Shown in pieces: positions 10,267 through 19,697 of a DNA stretch of 64,000 nt (its first letter is position 1; each line of letters begins with the position of its first letter). Origin of the DNA: Cupriavidus sp. AU9028 (GTDB lineage Bacteria; Pseudomonadota; Gammaproteobacteria; Burkholderiales; Burkholderiaceae); contig NZ_JAIMCG010000012.1 of assembly GCF_019795295.1 (NCBI RefSeq), positions 1 through 64,000 of the forward strand. Direction: 5' to 3'. The notes under the pieces are model-generated. The model was not told the origin of the DNA and made no database searches. It worked only from the letters and a program-made list of their open reading frames with translations. A program made the translations under genes and the position numbers.

Positions 10267-10848
10267 ATGCAGCGCATGGCGACGCCCGCAGCTTCCATCA
10301 ATCTGACGAATCAGTTCCTGATCGCCATGCCGGGCATGGCGGATCCGACCTTTGCGGGGGCGGTCGTCTATATCTGCGAGCACAACGAGCGCGGCGCGCT
10401 CGGGCTGGTGATCAACCGCCCGATCGATATCGACATGGCCACGCTGTTCGACAAGATCGATCTGAAGCTCGAAATCCAGCCCGTGGCCCAGCAGCCGGTG
10501 TACTTCGGCGGCCCGGTGCAGACCGAGCGCGGCTTCGTGCTGCACGATCCGGTCGGCGTCTATGTGTCGTCGCTGGCGGTGCCGGGCGGTCTGGAAATGA
10601 CCACGTCCAAGGATGTGCTCGAGGCGGTCGCCAATGGCAGCGGGCCGCACCGCTTCCTGCTCACGCTCGGCTATGCCGGCTGGGGTGCGGGCCAGCTGGA
10701 GGAAGAGCTCAGCCGCAACGGCTGGCTCAATGTCCAGGCCGATCCCGAAATCGTCTTCAGCGTACCCCCGGAGGGGCGCTTCGCCGCGGCCGTCGGGCTG
10801 CTGGGCATCGACGTCGCCATGCTGTCCGGCGAGGCCGGACATGCCTGA
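10267..10848 (+). CDS. yqgE: YqgE/AlgH family protein (UPF0301)
   Basis: This 193-residue protein is of the UPF0301 family, whose biochemical role is still unclear. It shows the family block FLIAMPGMADPTFAGAVVYI followed by CEHNERGALGLVINRP, then YFGGPVQTERGFVLH and a later GYAGWGAGQLEEEL. Starts at 10267 or 10276 both fit; neither has a strong ribosome site, and homologues begin just before the NQFLIAMP block. The stop overlaps the ruvX start by 8 bp, a pairing conserved in many proteobacteria. The A/T-rich TTTGATAAAAT just upstream may contain part of a promoter. Confidence 0.93.
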   Translation: MQRMATPAASINLTNQFLIAMPGMADPTFAGAVVYICEHNERGALGLVINRPIDIDMATLFDKIDLKLEIQPVAQQPVYFGGPVQTERGFVLHDPVGVYVSSLAVPGGLEMTTSKDVLEAVANGSGPHRFLLTLGYAGWGAGQLEEELSRNGWLNVQADPEIVFSVPPEGRFAAAVGLLGIDVAMLSGEAGHA

Positions 10849-11293
10849 TCCTGGCGCGGCTTCGCCGCGCGAGCAGGGCCCGGCGACGGCAGCGCCCACC
10901 GACGGCACCGTGCTGGCCTTCGACTATGGCGAGCGCAAGATCGGCGTCGCGCTGGGCAACTTCGTCACCCGGCAGGCCCGGCCGCTGACCATCCTTCCCA
11001 ATGTCACCGTGGACGGTCGCTTTCGCGACGTCGGCGCATTGATCGCCGAGTGGGCGCCGGTGCACCTGGTCGTCGGCCTGCCGCTGGACAAGGAGGGCGG
11101 TGAGCAGCCGGTCACCAGACTGGCGCGCCGCTTCAGCAATCAGCTCAACGGCCGCTTCGGCCTGCCCGTCACGCTGGTGGACGAGCGCTACAGTTCGCGC
11201 CTGGCGCAGATGGCCGGCGGCAAGCCCGGGCAACTCGATGACGAGGCCGCCCGCATCATCCTGCAACAGTTCTTCGACCAACTTCCGCTATGA
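10841..11293 (+). CDS. ruvX: RuvX/YqgF, putative pre-16S rRNA nuclease
   Basis: The family has an RNase H-like fold and is implicated in maturation of the 16S rRNA 5' end. The 150-residue protein has a disordered N-terminus of about 23 residues and then LAFDYGERKIGVALGN carrying the first acidic residue. LVVGLPLDKEGGEQPVT follows, then VTLVDERYSSRLA with the second acidic pair, and a C-terminal DDEAARIILQQFF. The start at ATG 10841 overlaps the end of yqgE and leaves the family block in the expected place. The stop overlaps the pyrR start as ATGA, so yqgE-ruvX-pyrR are translationally coupled. Confidence 0.94.
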   Translation: MPDPGAASPREQGPATAAPTDGTVLAFDYGERKIGVALGNFVTRQARPLTILPNVTVDGRFRDVGALIAEWAPVHLVVGLPLDKEGGEQPVTRLARRFSNQLNGRFGLPVTLVDERYSSRLAQMAGGKPGQLDDEAARIILQQFFDQLPL

Positions 11294-11841
11294 CCGTGAC
11301 CGACCTTCCCGACGCCGAGGCGCTGTACGCCGCCCTGCGCCAGCATGTGCAACGGATGCTGCCCGCCCAGGGCGATCCGGCACGCGCGCAATGGTCGATC
11401 GCCGGCATCCATTCCGGCGGCGCCTGGATCGCCGAGCGCCTCGCCGCCGACCTGGGACTGCCCGAGCACGGCGTGGTCAATGTGGCGTTCCATCGCGACG
11501 ACTATGCGAAAAAGGGTCTGCACAGCCAGGCCCAACCCACCACGCTGCCGTTTTCCGTGCAGGATCGCTGCGTGCTGCTGATCGACGACGTGCTGGCCAC
11601 CGGGCGCACCATCCGCGCCGCGGTCAACGAACTGTTCGATTACGGCCGTCCGGCCCGTATCGCGCTGGCCACCCTGGTCGACCGCGGCGGCCGCGAACTG
11701 CCGGTGGCCGCCGATTTCGCCGCCGCCACCCTCGCGCTGCCGGCGGGCACCACGCTGGTGCTGTCGCGAGAGGGGGAGGGCGCGGCGACGCGCTTTGCCT
11801 TTTCGACCGAAGCCACGGCGATGCCGGCCACGACGCGCTGA
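11290..11841 (+). CDS. pyrR: PyrR-type phosphoribosyltransferase
   Basis: This is a type I phosphoribosyltransferase of 183 residues. The PRPP-binding loop VLLIDDVLATGRTIRAAVNE lies near 97-116. In Gram-positives PyrR is both a uracil phosphoribosyltransferase and an RNA-binding attenuator of pyr operons. In proteobacteria the homologue next to pyrB is usually annotated the same way, but attenuator function is not established. It overlaps ruvX by 4 bp and lies 120 bp before pyrB, with an inverted repeat in the gap. Confidence 0.9.
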   Translation: MTVTDLPDAEALYAALRQHVQRMLPAQGDPARAQWSIAGIHSGGAWIAERLAADLGLPEHGVVNVAFHRDDYAKKGLHSQAQPTTLPFSVQDRCVLLIDDVLATGRTIRAAVNELFDYGRPARIALATLVDRGGRELPVAADFAAATLALPAGTTLVLSREGEGAATRFAFSTEATAMPATTR

Positions 11842-11882
11842 GCGGGCATGGGCGCAGAAGGAATCCCCCCGGGGATGCCCGC
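11842..11882 (+). promoter_or_regulatory. Inverted repeat in the pyrR-pyrB gap
   Basis: GCGGGCAT at 11842-11849 is an exact reverse complement of ATGCCCGC at 11875-11882, with a 25-nt loop that holds a short C-run/G-run. It starts immediately after the pyrR stop. It could fold in mRNA upstream of pyrB, or be a chance GC-rich repeat. No U-run follows, so it is not a classical terminator. Confidence 0.35.
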
Positions 11883-11961
11883 GCCTCGTGCCTGCCCGCG
11901 AGCCAGTTACCAGACCAGACACTCCACGCAAACCCGCCTGACCGCCAAGCCGTACCCGCCC

Positions 11962-12933
11962 ATGACCAAGACGTTCCGCAACCCGCAGCTCACCAGGAAC
12001 GGCGAGCTCAAGCACCTGCTGTCGATCGAAGGCCTGTCGCGCGACATGATCACGCACATCCTCGATACCGCCAGCCAGTTCGTCTCGCTGTCCGATTCGG
12101 ACCGCGACGTGAAGAAGGTGCCGCTGCTGCGCGGCAAGAGCGTGTTCAACCTGTTCTTCGAGAATTCCACGCGCACCCGCACGACCTTCGAGATCGCGGC
12201 CAAGCGGCTGTCGGCGGACGTGCTGAACCTGAACATCAACGCGTCGTCGACCAGCAAGGGCGAGTCGCTGCTGGACACCATCAACAACCTGTCGGCCATG
12301 TCGGCCGACATGTTCGTGGTGCGTCATGCCAGCTCGGGCGCGCCGTACCTGATCGCCGAGCACGTCGCGCCGCACGTGCACGTGATCAACGCCGGCGACG
12401 GCCGTCATGCCCACCCGACCCAGGGTCTGCTGGACATGTACACCATCCGGCATTTCAAGCGCGATTTCACCCAGCTGACGGTGGCCATCGTCGGCGACAT
12501 CCTGCATTCGCGGGTGGCGCGCTCGGATATTCACGCGCTGACCACGCTCGGCGTGCCGGAGCTGCGCGCGATCGGCCCGCGCACGCTGCTGCCTTCGGGG
12601 CTCGAGCAGATGGGTGTCCGCGTCTTCCACAACATGGAAGAGGGCCTGAAGGGCGTGGACGTCATCATCATGCTGCGGTTGCAGAACGAGCGGATGAGCG
12701 GGGCGCTGCTGCCCTCGGCGCAGGAGTACTTCAAGGCGTTCGGCCTGACCCCGGAGCGCCTGGCGCTGGCCGCGCCAGACGCCATCGTGATGCACCCGGG
12801 GCCGATGAACCGTGGCGTCGAGATCGACTCCGCGGTCGCCGACGGCCCCCAGTCGGTGATCCTGAACCAGGTCACCTTCGGCATTGCGGTGCGCATGGCG
12901 GTGATGGGCATCGTCGCCGGCAACAACGACTGA
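11962..12933 (+). CDS. pyrB: Aspartate carbamoyltransferase, catalytic subunit
   Basis: The enzyme condenses carbamoyl phosphate with aspartate in the first committed step of pyrimidine synthesis. The 323-residue protein contains the carbamoyl-phosphate motif [31 protein letters not shown] and a C-terminal [13 protein letters not shown]. The start is set at ATG 11962 ([10 protein letters not shown]); the upstream in-frame ATG at 11848 would add 38 Pro/Arg-rich residues with no family counterpart. No pyrI regulatory-subunit gene follows. Instead a pyrC-like gene lies 58 bp downstream, the arrangement known in Pseudomonas, where a DHOase-like protein forms part of the ATCase complex. Confidence 0.96.
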   Translation: MTKTFRNPQLTRNGELKHLLSIEGLSRDMITHILDTASQFVSLSDSDRDVKKVPLLRGKSVFNLFFENSTRTRTTFEIAAKRLSADVLNLNINASSTSKGESLLDTINNLSAMSADMFVVRHASSGAPYLIAEHVAPHVHVINAGDGRHAHPTQGLLDMYTIRHFKRDFTQLTVAIVGDILHSRVARSDIHALTTLGVPELRAIGPRTLLPSGLEQMGVRVFHNMEEGLKGVDVIIMLRLQNERMSGALLPSAQEYFKAFGLTPERLALAAPDAIVMHPGPMNRGVEIDSAVADGPQSVILNQVTFGIAVRMAVMGIVAGNND

Positions 12934-12991
12934 GCATCGACCCAGCGCCGAGCCCACGAACACCAGGCGCACGAACACCAAGCGACACGAT

Positions 12992-14266
12992 ATGAAATTG
13001 CACATCCAGGGTGGCCGCCTGATCGATCCGGCCGCCAATCTCGACGCGACTCGTGACCTCTTCATCGCCGACGGCAAGGTGGCCGCGATCGGCGATGCCC
13101 CGGCCGGTTTCCAGGCCGACAAGGTCATCGACGCCAACGGGCTGGTGGTCTGCCCGGGCCTGGTCGAGCTGTCCGCGCGCCTGCGGGAGCCGGGCTACGA
13201 ATACAAGGCGACGCTGGAGTCGGAACTGGCTGCCGCCAGCGCGGGCGGCGTCACCAGCCTGGCCTGTCCGCCGGACACCGACCCGGTGCTCGACGAGCCG
13301 GGGCTGGTCGAGATGCTGAAGTACCGCGCCCAGACGCTGAACCAGGCGCATGTCTATCCACTGGGCGCGTTGACGCTGGGCCTGAAGGGCGAGGTGCTGA
13401 CCGAGATGTCGCAGCTGACCGAAGCCGGCTGCGTCGGCTTCTCCCAGGCGGAGCAGCCGATACGCGACACCAAGGTGCTGCTGCGCGCGATGCAATATGC
13501 GCAGACCTTCGGCTTCACCGTCTACCTGCGTCCCGAGGACCCGTTCCTGGGCGGCGGCGTCGCGGCCAGCGGCGCGGTGGCGTCGCGGCTGGGGCTGTCG
13601 GGCGTGTCGGTGATCGCCGAGACGGTGCGGCTGCACACCATCTTCGAATTGATTCGCTCCACCGGCGCGCGCGTGCATCTGTGCCGGCTCTCGTCCGCCG
13701 CGGGCATCGAACTGGTGCGGCAGGCGCGGCGCGAAGGGCTGCCGGTGACCTGTGACGTCAATATCCACCACGTCGCGCTGACCGACATGGACATCGGCTA
13801 CTTCAACTCGCAGATGCGTTTCACGCCGCCGCTGCGCAGCGGACGCGACCGGGATGCCATCGTCGCCGGCCTGGCCGATGGCACCATCGACGCGCTGTGT
13901 TCGGACCATACCCCGGTGGACGAGGACGAGAAGCTGCTGCCGTTCGCGGAGGCGACCCCGGGCGCCACCGGGCTGGAGCTGCTGCTGCCGCTGACGCTGC
14001 GCTGGGCCACCGAACACAAGGTGCCGCTGGTCAAGGCGCTGGCGCGAATCACCAGCGAGCCGGCCCGCGTGCTCGGCCGCCCCGCGGGCACGCTGGCGGT
14101 CGGCGCGGCCGCCGACGTTTGCGTGTTCGATCCGTCGCAGGCGTGGAAGGTCGAGCCACGCACCCTCAAGAGCCAGGGCAAGAACTCGCCGTGGCTCGGC
14201 TACGAGATGCAGGGCAAGGTGCGCGCCACGCTGGTCGGCGGCAACCTGGTCTACCAGGCGCAGTGA
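12992..14266 (+). CDS. pyrC': Dihydroorotase-like protein, probably non-catalytic (PyrC')
   Basis: This 424-residue amidohydrolase-fold protein aligns along its length with class I dihydroorotases: PGLVELSARLREPG at about 55-68, NIHHVALTDMDIGYFN, and CSDHTPVDEDEK. In active enzymes the first block contains a metal-binding His-x-His just before LREPG; here residues 61-63 are Ser-Ala-Arg. Loss of both ligands should abolish the binuclear zinc site. In Pseudomonas an inactive PyrC' next to pyrB is a structural partner of ATCase, and the same role is inferred here. A functional pyrC should exist elsewhere in the genome. The reading frame is intact, so the protein appears to be maintained. Confidence 0.88.
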   Translation: MKLHIQGGRLIDPAANLDATRDLFIADGKVAAIGDAPAGFQADKVIDANGLVVCPGLVELSARLREPGYEYKATLESELAAASAGGVTSLACPPDTDPVLDEPGLVEMLKYRAQTLNQAHVYPLGALTLGLKGEVLTEMSQLTEAGCVGFSQAEQPIRDTKVLLRAMQYAQTFGFTVYLRPEDPFLGGGVAASGAVASRLGLSGVSVIAETVRLHTIFELIRSTGARVHLCRLSSAAGIELVRQARREGLPVTCDVNIHHVALTDMDIGYFNSQMRFTPPLRSGRDRDAIVAGLADGTIDALCSDHTPVDEDEKLLPFAEATPGATGLELLLPLTLRWATEHKVPLVKALARITSEPARVLGRPAGTLAVGAAADVCVFDPSQAWKVEPRTLKSQGKNSPWLGYEMQGKVRATLVGGNLVYQAQ

Positions 14267-14316
14267 ACGCCGGCCCTGCATCCGGAGTGGCGCCGGCACG
14301 GCCACGCGGCACCGCC

Positions 14317-15168
14317 ATGCTGCGGTGGCGCAAGCTGCTGCTCGTGCTGCACCTGTTGCGCGGCGTGCTCACCTGCGCCTTGCTCTTCCCGTGGCTCGGC
14401 GTTCCCGCCCGCAACACGCATATCCGGCGCTGGTCGCGCCGGCTTCTGCGGCTATGCGGCGTCGAGGTGCAGTGCATCGGCGAGCCGCCGGCGCAAGGGC
14501 AGGGGGTGATGCTGGTGGCCAACCACATCTCGTGGCTGGATATCTTCGTCATCCACAGCTGCCAGCCGGCCCGCTTCGTCGCCAAGTCCGAGATCCGGCG
14601 CTGGCCGGTGGTCGGCTGGCTGTGCGAGAAGACCGGCACGCTGTTCATCGAGCGCGGCCGCAAGCGCGACGCCCACCGGGTGCTGCACGACCTGGTCGCC
14701 TGCATGCGGCACGGCGACCAGGTCTGCGTGTTTCCCGAGGGCACCACCAGCGACGGCCTGACCGTGCTGCCGTTCCACGCCAACCTGATGCAGGCGCCGG
14801 TCGCCGGCGATCTGCCGGTGCTGCCGCTCGGCCTGCGGTATCGCGATGCCGCCAGCGGCGCAGTCACGGTTGCGCCGGCCTACATCGGCGAGATGAGCCT
14901 GCTCGACAGCCTGGACGTGATTCTCAAGGCGCCGCCGATTCGCGCGGAACTGGCCTTCGGGCCGCGCATCGATACGCGCGGTTTCGGTCGTCGGTCCCTG
15001 GCCGAGCTGGCGCGTGACACCGTGGTCTGCCTGTGCGAGGGCCGCGGCGACGAGGCCCGTCAGCTGGTCAACGACGCGCAGGCGCGCCAGCGCAGCGAAC
15101 CGGTGGCCGAAGCGGCCGCAGCGGCCCCTGCCACGCCTTCCTCGCCGTCCAGCGTCGCCCCGGCCTGA
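14317..15168 (+). CDS. plsC: 1-acyl-sn-glycerol-3-phosphate acyltransferase
   Basis: This inner-membrane enzyme adds the second acyl chain to lysophosphatidic acid in phospholipid synthesis. It has 283 residues. A hydrophobic N-terminal stretch (about 5-28) is followed by the acyltransferase motif NHISWLD, and then FPEGTTSDG, both diagnostic of the PlsC family. The C-terminal Ala/Pro-rich tail of about 25 residues is low complexity. A GTG at 14263 is in frame, overlaps the pyrC' stop and would add 18 residues; neither start has a clear ribosome site. The product might use another lysophospholipid or ornithine lipid, as several PlsC paralogues do. Confidence 0.9.
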   Translation: MLRWRKLLLVLHLLRGVLTCALLFPWLGVPARNTHIRRWSRRLLRLCGVEVQCIGEPPAQGQGVMLVANHISWLDIFVIHSCQPARFVAKSEIRRWPVVGWLCEKTGTLFIERGRKRDAHRVLHDLVACMRHGDQVCVFPEGTTSDGLTVLPFHANLMQAPVAGDLPVLPLGLRYRDAASGAVTVAPAYIGEMSLLDSLDVILKAPPIRAELAFGPRIDTRGFGRRSLAELARDTVVCLCEGRGDEARQLVNDAQARQRSEPVAEAAAAAPATPSSPSSVAPA

Positions 15169-15183
15169 CGGGCCCACGCCAGG

Positions 15184-16029
15184 TCAGGCCGAGGGGTCCC
15201 GCCAGGCGGGGCACTCGACCTGGATCACCTCCCGCTCCGACAGCTGCGGCGCCAGCCGCGCGGCCGTCAGTTTGCCGCCCCAGACGCAGCCGGTATCGAG
15301 CGCCATCAGGTCCGGCCGCATCACCAGCCCCAGGGTCGACCAGTGCCCGCACACCACCGTGGTATCGGCGGTGCGCCGGCCGGGAACGTTGAACCATGGC
15401 ATGAAGCCGGCCGGCGCGCTGCCCGCGCCCTCCTTGGTCTTGAAGTCCATCACTCCCTCGGCGGTGCAGAAGCGCAGCCGGGTCAGGGCGTTGACCACGA
15501 CCCGGTGCCGCTCGATGCCGCGCAGTCCGTCGTGCCAGCGGTCGGCCTTGTTGCCGAAGACGTCGGCCAGGAACCCCTTCCATCCCGGTCCGCGCAGTTC
15601 TCGCTCCACTTCCGCGGCCAGTTCGAGGGTCTGGTCGACATCCCACTGCGGCAGCACCCCGGCATGGACGATCAGGAAGCCGTTCTCGACCAGCGCCAGC
15701 GGACGGTGCCTTAACCAATCGAGCAGATCGTCGCAATCAGCCGAATGGAGCAACGCATCGAGCGTGTCAGACTGGCCCGGATAGCGCACTTTGGCGGCAA
15801 CGGCTAATAAATGAATATCGTGATTTCCAAGCACGGATTCGGCGCGCGCGCCCATTTCGCGGACGCGCCGCAGCGTCTGCGCGGAGGCCGGCCCGCGGTT
15901 AACCAGGTCGCCGACAAAGCGCAGACCGGCTGACGCCGGGATTTTGGCCGCGAGCTGCTCCAGGGAGGCGGCGCAGCCCTGGAGATCGCCAATTGCATAG
16001 GGGAGATGAGGAGTGACGGGTGCGCTCAT
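15184..16029 (-). CDS. apaH: Symmetrical bis(5'-nucleosyl)-tetraphosphatase
   Basis: The enzyme hydrolyses Ap4A to two ADP and limits this stress dinucleotide. The 281-residue protein has the metallophosphatase motifs in order: IGDLQG, FVGDLVNRGP and VLGNHDIHLLA, followed by VCGHWSTLG near the C-terminus. ATG 16029 is preferred; a GTG at 16047 would add six residues. It is convergent with plsC (15 bp between stops) and divergent from the rmlB gene. The upstream 200 bp are relatively A/T-rich and contain a long inverted repeat. Confidence 0.95.
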   Translation of the reverse strand: MSAPVTPHLPYAIGDLQGCAASLEQLAAKIPASAGLRFVGDLVNRGPASAQTLRRVREMGARAESVLGNHDIHLLAVAAKVRYPGQSDTLDALLHSADCDDLLDWLRHRPLALVENGFLIVHAGVLPQWDVDQTLELAAEVERELRGPGWKGFLADVFGNKADRWHDGLRGIERHRVVVNALTRLRFCTAEGVMDFKTKEGAGSAPAGFMPWFNVPGRRTADTTVVCGHWSTLGLVMRPDLMALDTGCVWGGKLTAARLAPQLSEREVIQVECPAWRDPSA

Positions 16030-16055
16030 GAATGGCGAGGCGTGCACGAAAAGGG

Positions 16056-16120
16056 GGCTTTGAAGTTTTTTAATAACTATTTTTACGCCGGTTACAACAC
16101 GCTACAAAAAGTTCAAAGCC
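16056..16120. promoter_or_regulatory. Long imperfect inverted repeat in the apaH-rmlB divergent region
   Basis: The arm at 16056-16070 (GGCTTTGAAGTTTTT) matches the reverse complement of 16106-16120 (AAAAAGTTCAAAGCC) at 14 of 15 positions, around a 35-nt A/T-rich centre. It lies between the apaH start and the TTG start of rmlB, the first gene of the polysaccharide operon. A regulator-binding or looping site is possible. No confident -35/-10 pair was assigned; TAGAAT near 16147 is only a possible -10. Confidence 0.5.
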
Positions 16121-16260
16121 GGCCGTAGTGACGTGTACCGGGTCGGATAGAATACGGCCACTCCAACCTTTTGGAAACGTTCGCCCATGATCGGGAATCG
16201 ACTGGGCCGGTAGAGTATTGTCCCGCACTTCAGGGCGAATAAGAGCAGGGGGAAGCTGAT

Positions 16261-17325
16261 TTGTCGCAAATTATAGTTACCGGGGGCGCGGGTTTTATCG
16301 GCGCCAATTTCGTCATGGAATGGCTTAGCGACCCCAATGCCGATCCGGTAGTAAATGTCGACAAACTGACCTACGCGGGCAATCTGCGCAGCCTTGCCCC
16401 CTTGCAGGACGATCCGCGGCACCGCTTCGTGCGCGCCGACATTGCTGACGGCCAGGCCATGGCCGAGCTGCTCGCCCGGCACCGGCCGCGCGCCGTGGTG
16501 CACTTTGCCGCCGAAAGCCATGTCGACCGCTCGATCGACGGACCCGCCGCCTTCGTCCAGACCAACATCGTCGGCACGTTTGCGCTGCTCGAGGCGGTGC
16601 GGGCCTACTGGTCGGCGCTGGAGGGCGAGGCGCGCCAGGCCTTTCGCTTCCTGCATGTCTCTACCGACGAGGTGTACGGCACCCTCGGGCCGCAGGATCC
16701 CAAGTTCAGTGAAACCACGCCTTATGCACCCAACAGTCCGTATGCCGCCTCAAAGGCCGCCTCGGACCACCTGGTGCGTGCGTGGCACCACACCTACGGC
16801 CTGCCCACAGTCACGACCAACTGCTCGAACAACTACGGGCCCTGCCAGTTCCCCGAGAAGCTGATCCCGCTGATGATCCTGCGGGCGCTGGCAGGCGAGC
16901 CGCTGCCAGTCTACGGCGATGGCCTGAATGTGAGGGACTGGCTTTTCGTCCACGATCATTGTGCCGCCGTTCGCGAGGTGCTGGCCCGAGGCCGTATCGG
17001 CGAGACGTACAACGTCGGCGGCTGCAACGAGATGCGCAACATCGATGTGGTTCACGCCATCTGCGACCTGCTGGACGAGCTGCGTCCCCGGGCGCAGGGT
17101 TCGTATCGCGAGCAGATCCGCTTCGTCACCGACCGTCCCGGCCACGACCGGCGCTATGCCATCGACGCCGGCAAGATGGCCGGCGAACTGGGCTGGCAGC
17201 CCGCCGAGACCTTCGCCACCGGACTGCGCAAGACCGTGCGATGGTATCTGGACAACGCGGAATGGGTGCGCGAGGTGACCTCGGGGGAATATCGCAACTG
17301 GGTGAGCCGCCACTATGCCAGCTGA
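16261..17325 (+). CDS. rfbB: dTDP-glucose 4,6-dehydratase
   Basis: This is the second step of dTDP-L-rhamnose synthesis, converting dTDP-glucose to the 4-keto-6-deoxy sugar. The 354-residue short-chain dehydrogenase/epimerase-type protein has the NAD-binding GGAGFIGAN at 7-15, VSTDEVYG, and the catalytic YAASKAASD. The start is TTG 16261, preceded by AGGGGGAAG; no suitable ATG precedes the Rossmann motif. It is the first gene of a plus-strand run reaching 39157, and its stop lies inside the start of rfbD. The TTG start may limit expression of this first gene. Confidence 0.97.
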   Translation: MSQIIVTGGAGFIGANFVMEWLSDPNADPVVNVDKLTYAGNLRSLAPLQDDPRHRFVRADIADGQAMAELLARHRPRAVVHFAAESHVDRSIDGPAAFVQTNIVGTFALLEAVRAYWSALEGEARQAFRFLHVSTDEVYGTLGPQDPKFSETTPYAPNSPYAASKAASDHLVRAWHHTYGLPTVTTNCSNNYGPCQFPEKLIPLMILRALAGEPLPVYGDGLNVRDWLFVHDHCAAVREVLARGRIGETYNVGGCNEMRNIDVVHAICDLLDELRPRAQGSYREQIRFVTDRPGHDRRYAIDAGKMAGELGWQPAETFATGLRKTVRWYLDNAEWVREVTSGEYRNWVSRHYAS

Positions 17326-18256
17326 TGCCGGCCTGACTCCCTCGATCCTGATTACCGGCGCCCGCGGACAGGTGGGCTTCGAGCTATGCCGCAGCCTGGC
17401 GCCGCTGGGCCGCGTCGTTGCGGTCGACCGGTCCCGCTGCGATCTGGCCCGGCCCGAGCAGGTCCGCCAGCTGGTGCGGGAGGTGCGTCCCGACGTCATT
17501 GTCAATGCGGCCGCCTATACGGCGGTGGATCGTGCGGAGGACGATGCGACGCTCGCCTTCGCCGTCAATCGGGACGGTCCGGCGCTGCTCGCGGAGGAAG
17601 CGGCCCGCGCCGGCATCCTGCTGGTGCACTATTCGACCGACTATGTGTTCGACGGCGCCAAGGACTCGCCTTATGTGGAGGAGGACCGGCCGGCGCCGCT
17701 GTCCGTCTACGGCCACAGCAAGCTGGCCGGCGAGCAGGCGGTGCTGGGCAGTGCCGCTTCGGCCCTGGTCCTGCGCACCAGCTGGGTTGCCGGCAGCCAT
17801 GGCGGCAATTTCGCACGGACCATGCTGGCCCTGGCGCGGCAACGCGACACGCTGCGCGTGGTGGCGGACCAGATCGGCGCGCCGACCATGGCCGCGTTGC
17901 TGGCCGATGTCACCGCGCAGATCGTCGCGCGCCACTGGCTGCACGGCGACCGCGCGGCATTCGCCGGCGGCCTGTATCACGTGACCGCGGCGGGCGAAAC
18001 CAGCTGGCACGGCTACGCCTGCGAGGTGCTGCGCCTGGCGGCGCAGCGCGGCGTGGCGCTGCAGGCCATGCCGGAGGCGGTCGAACCGATCCCGACATCG
18101 GCCTATCCGCGGCCCGCACGGCGGCCGGCGAATTCCCGGCTCGATACCGCGAAGCTGCGCCGGACCTTCGGCATCCACCTGCCCGACTGGCGCAGCGGTG
18201 TTGCGCAGTTGCTCGACCAGATTCTCGACGGGGAGCCGGCATGCGCAAAGGCATAA
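17315..18256 (+). CDS. rfbD: dTDP-4-dehydrorhamnose reductase
   Basis: This is the last step of dTDP-L-rhamnose synthesis, an NADPH-dependent reduction. The 313-residue protein has [14 protein letters not shown] at about 11-24, the [16 protein letters not shown] motif, and STDYVFDG followed by [10 protein letters not shown] with the catalytic Tyr/Lys. The start overlaps the end of rfbB by 11 bp, and the stop overlaps the rfbA start. The order B-D-A-C is common in Burkholderiales and enteric O-antigen loci. Confidence 0.96.
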   Translation: MPADAGLTPSILITGARGQVGFELCRSLAPLGRVVAVDRSRCDLARPEQVRQLVREVRPDVIVNAAAYTAVDRAEDDATLAFAVNRDGPALLAEEAARAGILLVHYSTDYVFDGAKDSPYVEEDRPAPLSVYGHSKLAGEQAVLGSAASALVLRTSWVAGSHGGNFARTMLALARQRDTLRVVADQIGAPTMAALLADVTAQIVARHWLHGDRAAFAGGLYHVTAAGETSWHGYACEVLRLAAQRGVALQAMPEAVEPIPTSAYPRPARRPANSRLDTAKLRRTFGIHLPDWRSGVAQLLDQILDGEPACAKA

Positions 18257-19119
18257 TCCTGGCCGGCGGCTCCGGCACCCGGCTCTACCCGATCACGCGC
18301 TCGGTCTCGAAGCAGCTGCTGCCGGTCTACGACAAGCCGATGATCTATTACCCGCTGTCCACGCTGATGCTGGCGGGCATGCGGGACATCCTGATCATCT
18401 CGACGCCGCAGGACACCCCGCGCTTCGCCGAGATGCTGGGCGATGGCAGCCAGTGGGGCGTCAACCTGCAATACGCGGTACAGCCCTCGCCGGACGGGCT
18501 GGCGCAGGCGTTCATCATCGGGCGCGACTTCGTCGGCGGGCAGCCCAGCGCGCTGATTCTGGGCGACAACATCTTCCACGGCCACGATCTGGTCGGCATG
18601 CTCGAGCGGGCCAACGCCACCGAGAACTGCGCCACCGTGTTCGCCTATCACGTGCAGGATCCGGAGCGTTATGGCGTGGTCGAATTCGGCGACGACGGCC
18701 GTGCCGTGTCGCTGGAGGAGAAGCCGGCGCGCCCGCGGTCCAGCTATGCGGTGACCGGGCTCTATTTCTACGACCGTCAGGTCTGCGACATCGCGGCGCA
18801 AATGCGGCCGTCGCCTCGGGGCGAGCTGGAAATCACCGATGTCAACAACCGCTATCTGCAGCAGAAACAGCTGCGGGTCGAAGTGATGGGCCGCGGTTAC
18901 GCGTGGCTCGATACCGGCACGCACGACTCCCTGCTCGAAGCGTCCAGCTTCATCGCCACGCTGCAGAAGCGGCAAGGGCTGATGGTGGCATGTCCGGAGG
19001 AGGTCGCCTTCCGCAACGGCTGGATCGACGCCCAGCAGGTCGAGGCGCTGGCGGCAGCCCTGCCGAACAACGGCTATGGGCGCTATCTGCATCGAATCCT
19101 GACCGAGGCCGTGCTATGA
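18241..19119 (+). CDS. rfbA: Glucose-1-phosphate thymidylyltransferase
   Basis: The enzyme makes dTDP-glucose from glucose-1-phosphate and dTTP, the first step to dTDP-rhamnose. The 292-residue protein opens with the nucleotide-binding loop [14 protein letters not shown], followed by [28 protein letters not shown] and [12 protein letters not shown]. It overlaps rfbD by 16 bp and ends in an ATGA overlap with rfbC. The glucose-1-phosphate could come from the ManB-like mutase at 45626. Confidence 0.97.
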   Translation: MRKGIILAGGSGTRLYPITRSVSKQLLPVYDKPMIYYPLSTLMLAGMRDILIISTPQDTPRFAEMLGDGSQWGVNLQYAVQPSPDGLAQAFIIGRDFVGGQPSALILGDNIFHGHDLVGMLERANATENCATVFAYHVQDPERYGVVEFGDDGRAVSLEEKPARPRSSYAVTGLYFYDRQVCDIAAQMRPSPRGELEITDVNNRYLQQKQLRVEVMGRGYAWLDTGTHDSLLEASSFIATLQKRQGLMVACPEEVAFRNGWIDAQQVEALAAALPNNGYGRYLHRILTEAVL

Positions 19120-19697
19120 CGAAGGTGCGTCTGCAGGTCACCCCCACCCGCCTGCCCGAGGTGCTGGTGCTGGAGCCCGCGGTGCATGAGGATGCGCGCG
19201 GGTTCTTCTTCGAGAGCTTCAACGCGCGCGACTTCGCCGAAGCGATCGGGCGGGACGTAACGTTCGTGCAGGACAACCACTCTCGCTCGATGCCCAATGT
19301 GCTGCGCGGCCTGCACTATCAGCTGCGGCATCCGCAGGGCAAGCTGGTGCGCGCCATTGCCGGAGAGATCTTCGACGTCGCGGTGGATCTGCGCCGCGCT
19401 TCGCCTCGCTTCGGCCAGTGGGCAGGCGTCCGACTGTCGGCGCAGAACCACCGGCAGTTGTGGGTGCCGGAAGGCTTCGCCCACGGCTTCCTGGTGGTGG
19501 GACAGCAGCCGGCGGAAGTCCTCTACAAGACCACCGACTTCTGGGTCGCGGGCGACGAGCGCGCCGTGGTCTGGGACGATGCGGATATCGGCGTGGCATG
19601 GCCGCTGGCCGGTCCCCCCTTGCTGTCCGACAAGGATGCCCGGGCGGTGGCGCTGCGCGACGCCCAGGTGTACGACGCGCCGACGGGAGGACGATGA
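19116..19697 (+). CDS. rfbC: dTDP-4-dehydrorhamnose 3,5-epimerase
   Basis: This is the third step of dTDP-L-rhamnose synthesis. The 193-residue cupin protein has [31 protein letters not shown] with the active-site His, [11 protein letters not shown] and [12 protein letters not shown]. It is of normal family length. The start overlaps the rfbA stop as ATGA, and the stop overlaps the next glycosyltransferase start in the same way, so translation is coupled. Confidence 0.97.
   Translation: MTKVRLQVTPTRLPEVLVLEPAVHEDARGFFFESFNARDFAEAIGRDVTFVQDNHSRSMPNVLRGLHYQLRHPQGKLVRAIAGEIFDVAVDLRRASPRFGQWAGVRLSAQNHRQLWVPEGFAHGFLVVGQQPAEVLYKTTDFWVAGDERAVVWDDADIGVAWPLAGPPLLSDKDARAVALRDAQVYDAPTGGR

Noticed and set aside
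16190-16230. JUMPstart/ops-like sequence GGCCGGTAG upstream of rmlB
   Set aside because: The ops core is GGCGGTAG; here one base is inserted and the rest of the JUMPstart element is missing.
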